The position numbers were made by a program, and so were the translations under genes. This document shows positions 1-8,295 of a stretch of DNA of 64,000 bases, piece by piece; within the stretch, counting starts at the first letter, position 1; every line of letters starts with the position of its first letter. The stretch covers positions 1 to 64,000 of the forward strand of contig JAJDXO010000004.1 of the NCBI GenBank assembly GCA_022823235.1, written 5' to 3'. This stretch comes from Rhodospirillales bacterium. GTDB lineage: Bacteria; Pseudomonadota; Alphaproteobacteria; Rhodospirillales; UBA2165. The notes beneath the pieces are model-generated. The model was not told the DNA's origin. It searched no databases and saw only the letters and a program-made list of their open reading frames with translations.

Positions 1-20
1 GCTTAGCCGAAGCTGGGTGC

Positions 21-33
21 GGGGGGGGGGGGG
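21..33. repeat. 13-base G homopolymer tract
   Basis: An uninterrupted run of 13 G lies just downstream of the stop of the minus-strand DUF6508 gene. Such a run is unusual even in GC-rich DNA. It could be a slippage-prone tract or a sequencing artefact near a contig end. No gene is seen in bases 1-59. Confidence 0.85.
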
Positions 34-59
34 CCTGTCACAGCATCGACAACCGGCGG

Positions 60-455
60 TCAGCTCTCCGCCCCGATTTCCGCGAGGCGTTCCAGGAGCC
101 GGCGCACATGGCCGCTTTCGATCATCGAAGACCGCCATCCGGCGCAGAAGCGCTCGCCGCGCACGACCAAGGTGAGCATCCGCTGGATTTCGGGCAGCGT
201 CGCGACCCTCACCGCCGCCTCGTCCATGAGCAGCTTCTCCGTCTCTTCGGGGACGTAGCCGCTGTCCATCCAGCATCCCTGGTTCACGATCAGGTCGATG
301 AAGCTATCGACCGTTTCGTTGTACTCCGGCCAGGGAAAGGCCGTCCTCATATCCCATCGCGCGATCGGCGGCGGCGCGCCCTCGCCGTAGAGTTTCGGCA
401 GAAACTCAAGCAGTGCCTGGATATCCGACGCCGTAGGCTCGCGTTCCGTGGTCAT
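60..455 (-). CDS. DUF6508 domain protein
   Basis: A small soluble protein of 131 residues with no signal peptide or membrane segment. It resembles the DUF6508 family, whose members end in a conserved stretch like the one here: residues TLPEIQRMLTLVVRGERFC followed by a helix ending in RRLLERLAEIG. No biochemical function is known for the family. The ATG at 455 is chosen because a GGAGG lies five bases upstream; a TTG four codons earlier is in frame but overlaps that ribosome site. It is the last minus-strand gene below the restriction-modification gene, separated from it by a hairpin, and may be part of the same accessory patch. Confidence 0.72.
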   Translation of the reverse strand: MTTEREPTASDIQALLEFLPKLYGEGAPPPIARWDMRTAFPWPEYNETVDSFIDLIVNQGCWMDSGYVPEETEKLLMDEAAVRVATLPEIQRMLTLVVRGERFCAGWRSSMIESGHVRRLLERLAEIGAES

Positions 456-498
456 GGCGTCCTCCAAGGGCCGCTACCGGTCCGGCGATGATAGGTGA

Positions 499-529
499 GT
501 GGGCCCCGATCTTTCAGATTCGAGCCCAC
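499..529 (-). terminator. candidate hairpin downstream of the restriction-modification gene
   Basis: GTGGGC (499-504) pairs with GCCCAC (524-529), and inside it GATCT can pair with AGAT across a three-base loop. It lies about 70 bases past the stop of the minus-strand restriction-modification gene and before the DUF6508 gene. There is no U tract, so termination is only a possibility. Confidence 0.35.
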
Positions 530-564
530 CGCCGACGCCGTCCTATACGGTACAGAATTCCGGC

Positions 565-576
565 TTCCGGCCGGAA
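565..576. repeat. 12-bp perfect palindrome TTCCGGCCGGAA
   Basis: A perfect 12-bp palindrome 25 bases beyond the stop of the restriction-modification gene. It could extend the 3' hairpin structure there or be a protein-binding site. Nothing in the sequence decides between these. Confidence 0.5.
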
Positions 577-600
577 ACGGGCATTGAGAGTGCTGAAATT

Positions 601-3600
601 CTAACCCTCTCCCGTTGCATCCCAACCGTCTCGATTCAAATCCTTCATGGCATCGGTGATTTCGACCGTCTCAACGCTCACGCGCGTCACGCGGCCAAGC
701 AGATTGATGACCTTCTCTTTGTAGTCGGCGAAGCGATAGGTGTTGAATTTTTCCCGGATGGTGGGATCGCGCGGCTTCTTTTCCTTGTGCTGGTCGAGCA
801 CCCAGTCGATGGCGGTGCGGTTGCCGAGCTTGTAGCGCCACGCCTCCGCCGGCACGCCCGTCATTTGCGTGTCGGCATCGAGGCGGATGTTCCCATTGTC
901 GTGGTCGGAGCGCAGTATCGCCTTGGGCTCGCTGCCCTCGGCGCGTTTCTTCGGCGTGTCCAGCCGTTTCAGCGGCCACGGCTCGATATCTTCGTAGCTG
1001 ATGTGCAGCTTCATCAGCTTCTCGCCCCAGGCAACCCATTGCTCGAAATCGGGATAGAAGGGAATGCGCGGGAACTCGCGCTTCAGATTAATCGCATAGG
1101 TCTCGCGATAGACCGGGTCGTGCAGCACGGCGTAGCAGTAGTGAAAGATGTCGTCCTTAGTTACGGACTTACCGTATTCAGCCTGAAACTTTCGCAGCCC
1201 CCAGCCAGTGATGTTGTCGATGCGTTCGCCGGAAGAAGTGTAGCGGTAGCGTGTAACAATGGACGCCGGATCCGCAGAGTACAAATTCAAATTTGCAACT
1301 AGGTCTGAGCCTAAAAGACTAAAGGGTTGCCGTTCGCCTTTCAGGATGGCCAGTCCAGTATTGTCGGAAACATCGGGAAACATTTGCTCCCAGCTTCCTT
1401 TCTCGTCAATGTAAATGTCGGAGTTATAGACGTATCGCCTCGTAAACGGGCGATATAGCGCATACTGTACTCTCTTTGTGGATAGTTTCTCTCGTTTTTC
1501 CTGTCGTAGTCGACGCTGTAGGTTCCGGGATGCCTTTACCTTTTCGGATAGATCGTTGCCAGATTTCACTGCCCCTTCATATGCGTGGTGGAAATACCTG
1601 ACTTTCTCCAAAAGACCTTCCTTTTCTTGATCCACAACCCATAAATCTCGGTTTGTCGAAAACCCCAAAGAAAACAACTTAAAGATCGCTCGCTCCTGCC
1701 CGCCCCTCTTCGCCGCTTTCGTTTTCTTGTCGGCAATCGGCAGCAGATCGTCCCATTCGTTTTCGACTTGATTGATCCAGTTGCCGCGCTTGGACGGTTC
1801 GATTTTGTCCATTGTCATGGACGACAGGTCGGTTCCGGCCAGAAATGACAGCTTGTCGTCAGCGGTCTCCATTTCGGGCCGCCGTGCATAGCGGATGGAG
1901 GCCGGTTCCTTCTCCTTCTTGCGGCTCTTGCGCTTCACCATGAAGGCGATCGCAACGCCCGTCTGGATGCCGAACACATTATGCGTCGTACCGGAAATTT
2001 TCGGGTTCGCCCGCACATCGCCGCCGAGATCGACAACATAGATGTCCGAAAATGTGTCCACCACATCGGCTCTGAACCCGTCAAATGTCCGGCTGTCGAT
2101 AAAGGAGCGATTGGTGATGAACGCGATCACACCGTCGTCGCCCAACCGATCCGATGCCCAGCGGTAGAAGCGGGCATACATGTCATAAACTTTGGTCTTT
2201 TGAGCCGTTGAGCGATTCACATAGGTACGTTTGATAATCTCATCGACACGCTTGTAAGTGCGGTTCTTGTTGTTGTCGTTCTCGTTCTGCTGGTTGGCGT
2301 TGTAGGGCGGGTTGCCGATGATGACGGAAATCGTCTTCTCGTTCTGCCGCTTGACCCTCTCGATATTTTCGTCCGACATTGCGCCGAACATGTCGTGCTG
2401 GTGGCCGGAGCGGAGACCGAGCGCCGCCACATTGTCCAGTGTGTCGACAAAGCAAAGATTCGGATATTCCGCATAGTTCCCGGTAATTGCGGCATAGGTC
2501 GCCTCGATGTTCAAGTTGGCGACGTAGTAGGGCAGGATCGCAACCTCGTTGGCGTATAATTCCTTACTGTACTTATGCGCGAGCTTCTTGGGATCGCCAC
2601 GAAAACTCTCAAGCATTTCGCAGATGAAGGTGCCGGTACCGGTACAGGGGTCGAGTATGTTGACCCGCTCGTCGATCAGGCTGCGGCCGAAATACTCACG
2701 GCATAGCCAGTCGGCGCCGTCGATCATGAAGCGCACGATCTCGTTTGGCGTATAGACGACCCCCAGCCGGTCGGCGGCTTTCGGATTATAGACCTTGTAG
2801 AAATTCTCGTAGATGACCTTGAGGAATTTCTGCTTCTCCAGATGCGCGGTTATCGAGGCCGCCGCCGAGCGGATGGCGGCATAGTAGGGCTCCAGCGCTT
2901 TCAGCGTGTCGCGCTTGACCGCGCCGCGAAAGAACTTGCGTTCAAGTTCGTAGAGTTTCTCGGCGATATTGTTTTCGCGGTGAAAGTCGCCCTCGTTGAA
3001 AACATGGTTGAAGATTTCTTCCGTGAGAATGTGCTGGATCAGCATTTCCCTGATATCGGCCTCGCCGATTGTCGGGTTGATCGTGTCCTTCGCATGGGCA
3101 AGGAATTCGTCGGCATCTTCCTTGAAGTCCTCGTTGTCCGCGTAGGCGGCTTCGATCTTTTCGCGCAGTGCGTCGAGGACCGCCGGCAGATCGATCTTGA
3201 ATTGCTCCACCGCCTTGCGGAAATCCGCGATCTCGGGCCGCTCGTATTCGAAAAACAAGGTGAGCAGGCGTGTTAGCTTATCCGCGTCCTGCATGGATGC
3301 GCGCACCACCTCCCTGCCGTGTTGGTAAAGCACAGCCAGTTCGGAGTTCTCAAAGATGATGTTGCTGGTCGGATAGCCTTTGGAAATCTTGTCCGCGATC
3401 TCCGCGTCCAGGTTGTCCTTCGTGTCTTTTGCTTCCCAGTAGCCGAGCGGCACCCTGAGATCGTGGACGATTGTCCCGTCCGGATAGACCTTCGTCTTCA
3501 GCTTGGTTTCGAACTCATGCTCCTCGAGCAGAAACAGGTCTTCCGAGTTTGCCCAGTTGCGCAACATATTGCGAAAAGCGGGGCGGATTGTCTGCTCGTT

Positions 3601-3669
3601 GAGCGAACCGGACATTTTCTTTATCCGGTCAAGCTCTCCAAGAAATTGAATGATCAGCGCCGAACTCAA
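601..3669 (-). CDS. Type ISP/IIG single-chain restriction-modification enzyme
   Basis: A 1022-residue protein combining nuclease and N6-adenine methyltransferase. Residues 60-82 carry a PD-(D/E)xK-like signature (PDG at 63, D70, then E79-A-K81). A helical linker follows, then the SAM-binding motif DPCTGTGTF at 340-348 and catalytic NPPY at 453-456; the C-terminal half should hold the target-recognition domain. No helicase motifs are present, unlike long type ISP enzymes, so it is nearer to type IIG/Eco57I-like enzymes, which cut and methylate with one polypeptide. The start is TTG, backed by AAGGAG six bases upstream. The gene is AT-richer than the metabolic genes around it, suggesting acquisition. 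A membrane protein gene starts divergently 85 bases away. The recognition sequence cannot be read from the protein. Confidence 0.88.
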   Translation of the reverse strand: MSSALIIQFLGELDRIKKMSGSLNEQTIRPAFRNMLRNWANSEDLFLLEEHEFETKLKTKVYPDGTIVHDLRVPLGYWEAKDTKDNLDAEIADKISKGYPTSNIIFENSELAVLYQHGREVVRASMQDADKLTRLLTLFFEYERPEIADFRKAVEQFKIDLPAVLDALREKIEAAYADNEDFKEDADEFLAHAKDTINPTIGEADIREMLIQHILTEEIFNHVFNEGDFHRENNIAEKLYELERKFFRGAVKRDTLKALEPYYAAIRSAAASITAHLEKQKFLKVIYENFYKVYNPKAADRLGVVYTPNEIVRFMIDGADWLCREYFGRSLIDERVNILDPCTGTGTFICEMLESFRGDPKKLAHKYSKELYANEVAILPYYVANLNIEATYAAITGNYAEYPNLCFVDTLDNVAALGLRSGHQHDMFGAMSDENIERVKRQNEKTISVIIGNPPYNANQQNENDNNKNRTYKRVDEIIKRTYVNRSTAQKTKVYDMYARFYRWASDRLGDDGVIAFITNRSFIDSRTFDGFRADVVDTFSDIYVVDLGGDVRANPKISGTTHNVFGIQTGVAIAFMVKRKSRKKEKEPASIRYARRPEMETADDKLSFLAGTDLSSMTMDKIEPSKRGNWINQVENEWDDLLPIADKKTKAAKRGGQERAIFKLFSLGFSTNRDLWVVDQEKEGLLEKVRYFHHAYEGAVKSGNDLSEKVKASRNLQRRLRQEKREKLSTKRVQYALYRPFTRRYVYNSDIYIDEKGSWEQMFPDVSDNTGLAILKGERQPFSLLGSDLVANLNLYSADPASIVTRYRYTSSGERIDNITGWGLRKFQAEYGKSVTKDDIFHYCYAVLHDPVYRETYAINLKREFPRIPFYPDFEQWVAWGEKLMKLHISYEDIEPWPLKRLDTPKKRAEGSEPKAILRSDHDNGNIRLDADTQMTGVPAEAWRYKLGNRTAIDWVLDQHKEKKPRDPTIREKFNTYRFADYKEKVINLLGRVTRVSVETVEITDAMKDLNRDGWDATGEG

Positions 3670-3754
3670 TTGTTCGCTCCTTATTCCCTACCGTTTCGAA
3701 AGGGGATTACAAAGTTGGGTTGATGTGCCAGCCGACCCCCGGCACGATGGACGG

Positions 3755-4372
3755 ATGTGGCCACGATTAATCAAAGGGTTGGCTGAGCGTTCAGCGGTTG
3801 AAGTCCTATGGATATGGGCGATCCCAGTTATTGGAACGGGAGCCTCAGTCATGATCGGCTGGGCTCAAAACATTCCGTGGTTTTACATCTGTGTTGGTGC
3901 GTCCGTTGTTTTTGCTGCAATCTCAACCGGTATATTGCGTTTCAGCGAGTGGAAATACAGAAGCAAAGCGCAGGATAAACTGGTCTTTTCATCAGTGAAA
4001 GTCGGCCATAAATTGCTAGAAGATGGTAGCATAGCATCCATGCGTTTAGGCTTTACCGTCTCCAATAAAGCATTGTTTCCAATAGAGTTTAAAGTAGAAC
4101 GGCTTGTGACATCAGTCGGGGAGCATCATTCACCAAAAAAGAAATATGACAAAGATTCCTTTTTAATTCCGATAGATGGGGACGGTTGGTTTAATGACCA
4201 TGACATAAACATCAATCGGAAAATAACGGGCGCGGATGAGGGTGTTATAGAATTTGAACTGTTGTACGGGCGCCCAGGAAATTTGAAATACAAGTTAAAG
4301 CAAAAAAAACGAGTGTATTTTGGTGTTTCAGATGACGGAAGAATTTCAGGTGCCAATTGGATTGATGAGTGA
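3755..4372 (+). CDS. Membrane-anchored protein of unknown function
   Basis: A 205-residue protein I do not recognise. Two hydrophobic segments near residues 17-36 and 40-60 should span the membrane; the rest is a hydrophilic, beta-rich domain (FTVSNKALFPIEF, then acidic and lysine-rich stretches) that would face the cytoplasm. The ATG at 3755 is preferred because the open frame upstream, back to 3650, runs into the divergent restriction-modification gene. The gene is AT-rich with many AAA and ATT codons, like that gene and unlike the later metabolic genes. Its position suggests, without proving, an accessory or defence role. Confidence 0.6.
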   Translation: MWPRLIKGLAERSAVEVLWIWAIPVIGTGASVMIGWAQNIPWFYICVGASVVFAAISTGILRFSEWKYRSKAQDKLVFSSVKVGHKLLEDGSIASMRLGFTVSNKALFPIEFKVERLVTSVGEHHSPKKKYDKDSFLIPIDGDGWFNDHDININRKITGADEGVIEFELLYGRPGNLKYKLKQKKRVYFGVSDDGRISGANWIDE

Positions 4373-4599
4373 GGCAGGAATGTTGTCATCCCATCTTTGT
4401 AGTTCCCTTTCGAAAACTAGCAGAAAAACATGACCGCGACGGCCGTAAGGCAGCAATTGGCCCGGAACTCCCCCCGCCCTTGACCCGCGCGCCCTCCGTA
4501 CTACCTCAATGGTTCACCGCCATACGGACACGACTGATATTTCCGTGGGGCGGTGTTTTGCGTTTGGAGGGGAGCCATGCAAGTTTGTACGTGCCAAAT

Positions 4600-4613
4600 G
4601 GGAGGTACCTCCC
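4600..4613. repeat. Perfect palindrome GGGAGGTACCTCCC inside repeat copy 1
   Basis: A 14-bp perfect palindrome in the middle of the dispersed repeat. The other copy keeps 13 of the 14 bases, so the dyad is conserved between copies. Confidence 0.75.
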
Positions 4614-4626
4614 GAATGGGTGTCAA

Positions 4627-4657
4627 TAAATGTCCATAAATGTCCATGAATGTCCAT
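4627..4657 (+). repeat. Three tandem 10-bp AATGTCCAT units
   Basis: Three near-identical 10-base units in a row, spaced one DNA helical turn apart, at the end of repeat copy 1. Copy 2 has the same three units. Helical-turn spacing suits a protein-binding array, but no binding protein is known. Confidence 0.75.
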
Positions 4658-4780
4658 TCCCGCGAAACGTCCCGAATTGGAGAAAATTGTAAATCATGTT
4701 ATTTCAACAACTTAGAGCTATGCGTCTGATGCATGGCTCGACCCCCGAAAACGGCCGGAAAGAGACGGAAATTGGGAACC

Positions 4781-6112
4781 ATGAGCGATAGGAAACTGCA
4801 CCTCGGCGCCTTCATGCGGCCGGTCACCATCCACACCGGGGCGTGGCGCTATCCGGGCGCCCGGGCCGACGCCAATTTCAATTTCGAGGTCATCTGCGCC
4901 ATGGCCCGGAAGCTGGAGGAGGGGCGGTTCGACGCCTTCTTCATGGCCGATCACCTGGCGGTGCTCAACATGCCCATGGAGGCGCTCAAGCGGAGCGGCA
5001 CGGTCACGTCCTTCGAGCCCATGACGCTGCTGCCGGCGCTCGCCATGGTGACCGAGCATCTGGGCCTTGTGGCCACCGGCTCCACCACCTACGACGAGCC
5101 GTTTCACGTGGCGCGGCGGTTTTCGTCGCTGGATCACATCTCCGGCGGGCGGGCCGGGTGGAACGTGGTGACCACCGCCAACCCGGACGCGTCGCGGAAT
5201 TTCGGCCGCGAGGACCACATGGCGCACGCCGAGCGCTACAAGCGGGCGCGGGAGTTCTACGACGTGGTCACCGGGCTGTGGGATTCGTGGGCCGACGATG
5301 CGTTCCTCCGCGACCAGGAAAGCGGCATCTTCTTCGATCCCGAAAAGCTCCATGTGCTCGACCACCGTGGGGATTACCTCTCGGTCCGGGGGCCCCTGAA
5401 CATCGGCCGCCCGGTGCAGGGCTGGCCGGTGATCGTCCAGGCCGGCTCCTCCGACGACGGGCGGCAACTGGCGGCGGAGACCGCCGAGGCGGTGTTCACC
5501 TCCCACACGGACCTGAAGGCGGGGCAGGCGTTCTACGCCGACATCAAGGGGCGGATGGCCCGGGCGGGGCGCGACCCGGAGGGCATCCGCATCCTGCCCG
5601 CCTGCCTGGTGATCCTCGGCGACGATCTGGAGGAGGCCAGGGCCAAGCGGGCGAGGCTCGACAGTCTGGTCCACGCCGAGAGCGCCATCGCATCGCTCTC
5701 CATCGCCATCGGCACCGACGCCTCCAGGTTCGATCCCGATGCGCCGCTGCCCTCCGATATCCCCGAAAGCAACGCCAGCAAGTCGGGCCGCGAGCGGGCG
5801 CTGCGCATGACCGAGGCCGAAGGGCTCACGGTCCGCCAACTGGCCCAGCGGCTCGGCGGGTTCTCCGGGCTCTGCCTGATGGGCTCGCCCGAAACGGTCG
5901 CCGACCAGATGGAGGAATGGCTGGAAACCGAAGGCAGCGACGGGTTCACCATCATGTTCCCCTACGTGCCCGGCGGGGTCGATGAATTCGTCGACCGGCT
6001 GGTCCCCGTTCTCCAGGACCGGGGGCTGTTCCGGACGGAATACGAGGGCTCGACGTTGCGGGAAAATCTCGGCCTGCCCAGGCCCGAAAACCGGTTCTTC
6101 AACGGCGGCTGA
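4781..6112 (+). CDS. LLM-class flavin-dependent monooxygenase (NtaA/DszA type)
   Basis: A 443-residue bacterial-luciferase-like monooxygenase, which uses FMNH2 from a separate reductase and O2 to oxidise a small organic substrate. The family signature is clear: the N-terminal strand ends in GAFMRPVTIH, followed by FFMADH, GLVATGSTTYDEPFHVARRFSSLD, SGGRAGWNVVT and the QAGSSDDGR motif. These match the NtaA/SnaA/DszA/DmoA subgroup acting on aminopolycarboxylates, sulfides or sulfones. The substrate cannot be deduced. The ATG at 4781 gives the usual family length; a frame opening at 4733 would add a basic 16-residue tail. The PhoX gene follows 37 bases later and is probably co-transcribed. No flavin reductase gene is adjacent. 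Confidence 0.85.
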   Translation: MSDRKLHLGAFMRPVTIHTGAWRYPGARADANFNFEVICAMARKLEEGRFDAFFMADHLAVLNMPMEALKRSGTVTSFEPMTLLPALAMVTEHLGLVATGSTTYDEPFHVARRFSSLDHISGGRAGWNVVTTANPDASRNFGREDHMAHAERYKRAREFYDVVTGLWDSWADDAFLRDQESGIFFDPEKLHVLDHRGDYLSVRGPLNIGRPVQGWPVIVQAGSSDDGRQLAAETAEAVFTSHTDLKAGQAFYADIKGRMARAGRDPEGIRILPACLVILGDDLEEARAKRARLDSLVHAESAIASLSIAIGTDASRFDPDAPLPSDIPESNASKSGRERALRMTEAEGLTVRQLAQRLGGFSGLCLMGSPETVADQMEEWLETEGSDGFTIMFPYVPGGVDEFVDRLVPVLQDRGLFRTEYEGSTLRENLGLPRPENRFFNGG

Positions 6113-6149
6113 ACCCGCGCCGCACGAACCGAAACGAAACGGAGCAGGA

Positions 6150-8090
6150 ATGCCTGACGACACGACAATCGAAGCCGAAGACCCGAAGCGCGAATTCGAC
6201 TCGGTCGAGGACGATTTCGACGAGTTCTATTTCCCGCGCCCCGGGGAGACCGATTTCGCGGCGCTCGCCGACCGGGAGATTTCCCGCCAGATATCCAGGA
6301 GAGGCTTCTTGCGGGGCACGGCCGCCGCCGGGGCCGCCGCGTTCGTCGCCTCCACGGCGCCGCCACGGTCCGCCGCGTCCGCCACGCCTGTCAACAGCGG
6401 CCGCTTCGGCTTCGAACCGGTCGCCGCCAACACCCTGGACACGGTCACCGTGCCCGAAGGGTACAACTGGCATGTGGTGGCCCGCTGGGGCGATCCCCTG
6501 TGGTCCCGGGGCGCCGAGTTCGACGACGCCACCAGGGGCACGGGCGAAAGCCAGGAACTGGCGTTCGGCGACAACACCGACGGCATGGAACTGTTCACCG
6601 CGGACGGCCGCTCGATCCTCGCGGTCAACAACGAATATGTGAACAACAAGCTGTTCTTCGCCGCCGGCAAGCCCGCCGGCCCGGACGACGTCCGCAGGGC
6701 CAAGGCCGCCCACGGCGTCTCGGTGTTCGAGATCGCGCAAGCGGGCGGCGGGTGGCGCATCGTCAGGGACTCCGAATACAACCGGAAGATCACCGCCGAT
6801 ACGCCGATCGAAATCACCGGCCCGGCCCGGGGCCACGGCTTGATGAAGACCCGGCTCGATCCCGCCGGGACCACCGCCCGCGGCACATGGGGCAACTGCG
6901 GCAGCGGCCGGACCCCGTGGGGCACCTACCTGACCTGCGAGGAGAATTTCAACGGCTACTTCTCGTCGGGCGATCCCGGCCACAAGGGCTCCGCCGAACT
7001 CTTGCGCTACGGCGTCGGCGTCGTGGATTGGGGCTATGAGTGGGCGAGCGCCGACGAACGGTTCGACATCGCCAAACATCCCAACGAGCCCAACCGCTTC
7101 GGCTACATCGTCGAGTTCGATCCCCTGGATCCCGCGTCCACGCCGAAGAAGCGCACCGCCCTCGGCCGCTTCAAGCACGAGAACGCCGAAGTGGCGCTGG
7201 CGGCCGACGGCCGGGTGGTGGTCTATCTCGGCGACGACGAGCGGGGCGAGTTCCTCTACAGGTTCGTCTCCGAGGGCCGCTACGCGGAAGGCGGCGACAA
7301 CGGCGATCTCTTGGAGAACGGCACGCTGTATGCGGCCAAATTCGACGACGGCGGGCGCGGCGAGTGGCTGGAGCTCACCCCCCGGACCACGGGGATGAAA
7401 TCCCGGGCCGAGATCGCCATCCATACCCGCCAGGCCGCCTCGGCGGTGAAGGCGACCACCATGGACCGCCCGGAGTGGGTGGCGGTGAACCCGCTCAAGG
7501 CCGAGGCCTATTGCTGCCTGACCAACAACAAGAACCGGGGCAAGAAGCCCAACGCCGGCGGCGACGCGGCCCCGGTCGGCGGCCCCAATCCGCGCGCGGC
7601 CAACAATTACGGCCAGATCGTGCGCTGGGCGCCGGACGGCGGCGATCACCTGTCGGACACCTTCGCCTGGGACCTGTACGTGGTCGCCGGCAACCCGGCG
7701 GTCCATTCGGACGCCAATGCGGGCTCCAAAAACGTGACCAGGGACAACATGTTCAATTCGCCCGACGGGCTCAGGATCGACACCAGGGGCATGCTGTGGA
7801 TCCAGACCGACGGCAACTACTCCAACGCCAAGGGCTTCGCCGGCATGGGCAACAACCAGATGCTGGCCGGCGACCCGGCCACCGGCGAGATCAAGCGTTT
7901 CATGGTCGGGCCCAAACAGTGCGAGATCACCGGGCTGACCTGGAGCGCGGACCGCAGGACCATGTTCGTCGGCATCCAGCACCCGGGCGAACGGGGCCCG
8001 GGCAACAGCCACTTCCCGGACGGCGGCGAGACCACGCCCCGCTCGGCCATCGTCGCCGTCTCCAGGGACGACGGCGGCGTCATCGGGTAA
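6150..8090 (+). CDS. PhoX-family (DUF839) protein, Tat-exported
   Basis: A 646-residue secreted protein of the PhoX/DUF839 family, calcium- and iron-dependent beta-propeller alkaline phosphatases and relatives. A twin-arginine signal (SRRGFL, arginines 50-51) is followed by an alanine-rich hydrophobic stretch, so it is exported folded to the periplasm; about 45 acidic residues precede it, as in many PhoX proteins. Family stretches include NWGNCGSG-like GNCGSGRTPWGTYLTCEEN, YIVEFDP, GDDERGEFLYRFVS and SPDGLRIDTRGMLWIQTDG. The ATG at 6150 is supported by GGAG five bases upstream. The open frame extends upstream into the monooxygenase gene, but that part is not this protein. Actual phosphatase activity is not proven, since many paralogues have unknown substrates. 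Confidence 0.87.
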   Translation: MPDDTTIEAEDPKREFDSVEDDFDEFYFPRPGETDFAALADREISRQISRRGFLRGTAAAGAAAFVASTAPPRSAASATPVNSGRFGFEPVAANTLDTVTVPEGYNWHVVARWGDPLWSRGAEFDDATRGTGESQELAFGDNTDGMELFTADGRSILAVNNEYVNNKLFFAAGKPAGPDDVRRAKAAHGVSVFEIAQAGGGWRIVRDSEYNRKITADTPIEITGPARGHGLMKTRLDPAGTTARGTWGNCGSGRTPWGTYLTCEENFNGYFSSGDPGHKGSAELLRYGVGVVDWGYEWASADERFDIAKHPNEPNRFGYIVEFDPLDPASTPKKRTALGRFKHENAEVALAADGRVVVYLGDDERGEFLYRFVSEGRYAEGGDNGDLLENGTLYAAKFDDGGRGEWLELTPRTTGMKSRAEIAIHTRQAASAVKATTMDRPEWVAVNPLKAEAYCCLTNNKNRGKKPNAGGDAAPVGGPNPRAANNYGQIVRWAPDGGDHLSDTFAWDLYVVAGNPAVHSDANAGSKNVTRDNMFNSPDGLRIDTRGMLWIQTDGNYSNAKGFAGMGNNQMLAGDPATGEIKRFMVGPKQCEITGLTWSADRRTMFVGIQHPGERGPGNSHFPDGGETTPRSAIVAVSRDDGGVIG

Positions 8091-8108
8091 TGGAGGACCA
8101 ATGGAAAA

Positions 8109-8137
8109 CCGCCGCCCCCGCGACCCATGGGCGGCGG
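8109..8137 (+). terminator. Candidate terminator after the PhoX gene
   Basis: CCGCCGCCC (8109-8117) pairs with GGGCGGCGG (8129-8137) around an 11-base loop, starting 18 bases past the PhoX stop. There is no U tract. It could insulate the plus-strand operon from the convergent minus-strand one. Confidence 0.4.
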
Positions 8138-8167
8138 GGACGGCGGTCGAGTGGAACGTCAGGTGAG

Positions 8168-8243
8168 GCCGCGGCTGTTATGGGTATTCCGCCGGCCTTG
8201 AAGATTTCACCCGATAGAGAGATACGCTCTCAGCAGCCGCGGC
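8168..8243. repeat. 10-bp inverted repeat enclosing a short structured region
   Basis: GCCGCGGCTG at 8168-8177 is the exact inverse complement of CAGCCGCGGC at 8234-8243. The enclosed 56 bases include a smaller GAGAG/CTCTC hairpin at 8217-8231. The right arm overlaps the end of the possible small ORF at 8230-8295. Confidence 0.6.
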
Positions 8244-8295
8244 AAGGTGCCGATGCCGCCCGGGCTACTCTCGACTTCACCATAGCGTCAGACAT
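8230..8295 (-). CDS. Possible 21-residue small ORF with an extended Shine-Dalgarno sequence
   Basis: Reading the minus strand, AAAGGAGGTGATCC sits directly before an ATG at 8295, a near full-length complement to the end of 16S rRNA and the strongest ribosome site seen in the window. The frame runs 21 codons to TGA, beginning MSDAMVKS and ending SAPCRGC. It starts 78 bases beyond the stop of the PhyH gene and could be read from the same transcript. The two C-terminal cysteines and basic middle are compatible with a leader peptide, a metal-binding micropeptide or a modified-peptide precursor, but no maturase gene is adjacent. Chance occurrence is possible. Confidence 0.4.
   Translation of the reverse strand: MSDAMVKSRVARAASAPCRGC

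Larger units (their letters stand above)
4547..4669 (+). repeat. Dispersed 123-bp repeat, copy 1
   Basis: This block matches 56230-56354 read on the opposite strand with only scattered substitutions and about one indel. Shared landmarks in order are GGGGCGG, GTTTTGCGT, TTGGAGG, TTTGTACG, a GGTACC-centred palindrome, GGGTGTCA, three 10-base AATGTCCAT units and a final GAAACG. The reading phase of part of it is kept between copies (LPNGC, then MS-NVHECPF), but this copy has an in-frame TAA, so it is not a plain gene. It may be a small mobile repeat or part of a structured RNA. Confidence 0.8.
4373..4780. other. 408-bp spacer without a convincing gene
   Basis: This spacer separates the accessory patch from the LLM monooxygenase gene. 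Short open frames cross it but none has a convincing ribosome site or a recognisable product. Its only clear content is the dispersed repeat at 4547-4669. An AT-rich stretch from 4680 to 4730 may hold the promoter of the monooxygenase operon. Confidence 0.7.

Noticed and set aside
4369..4629. 86-codon plus-strand frame in the spacer after the membrane protein
   Set aside because: It has no ribosome site, a proline/arginine-rich translation, and ends at the stop inside the dispersed repeat.
4627..4657. Short tandem repeats as a CRISPR array
   Set aside because: The units are 10 bases long with no spacers, and no cas genes are present.
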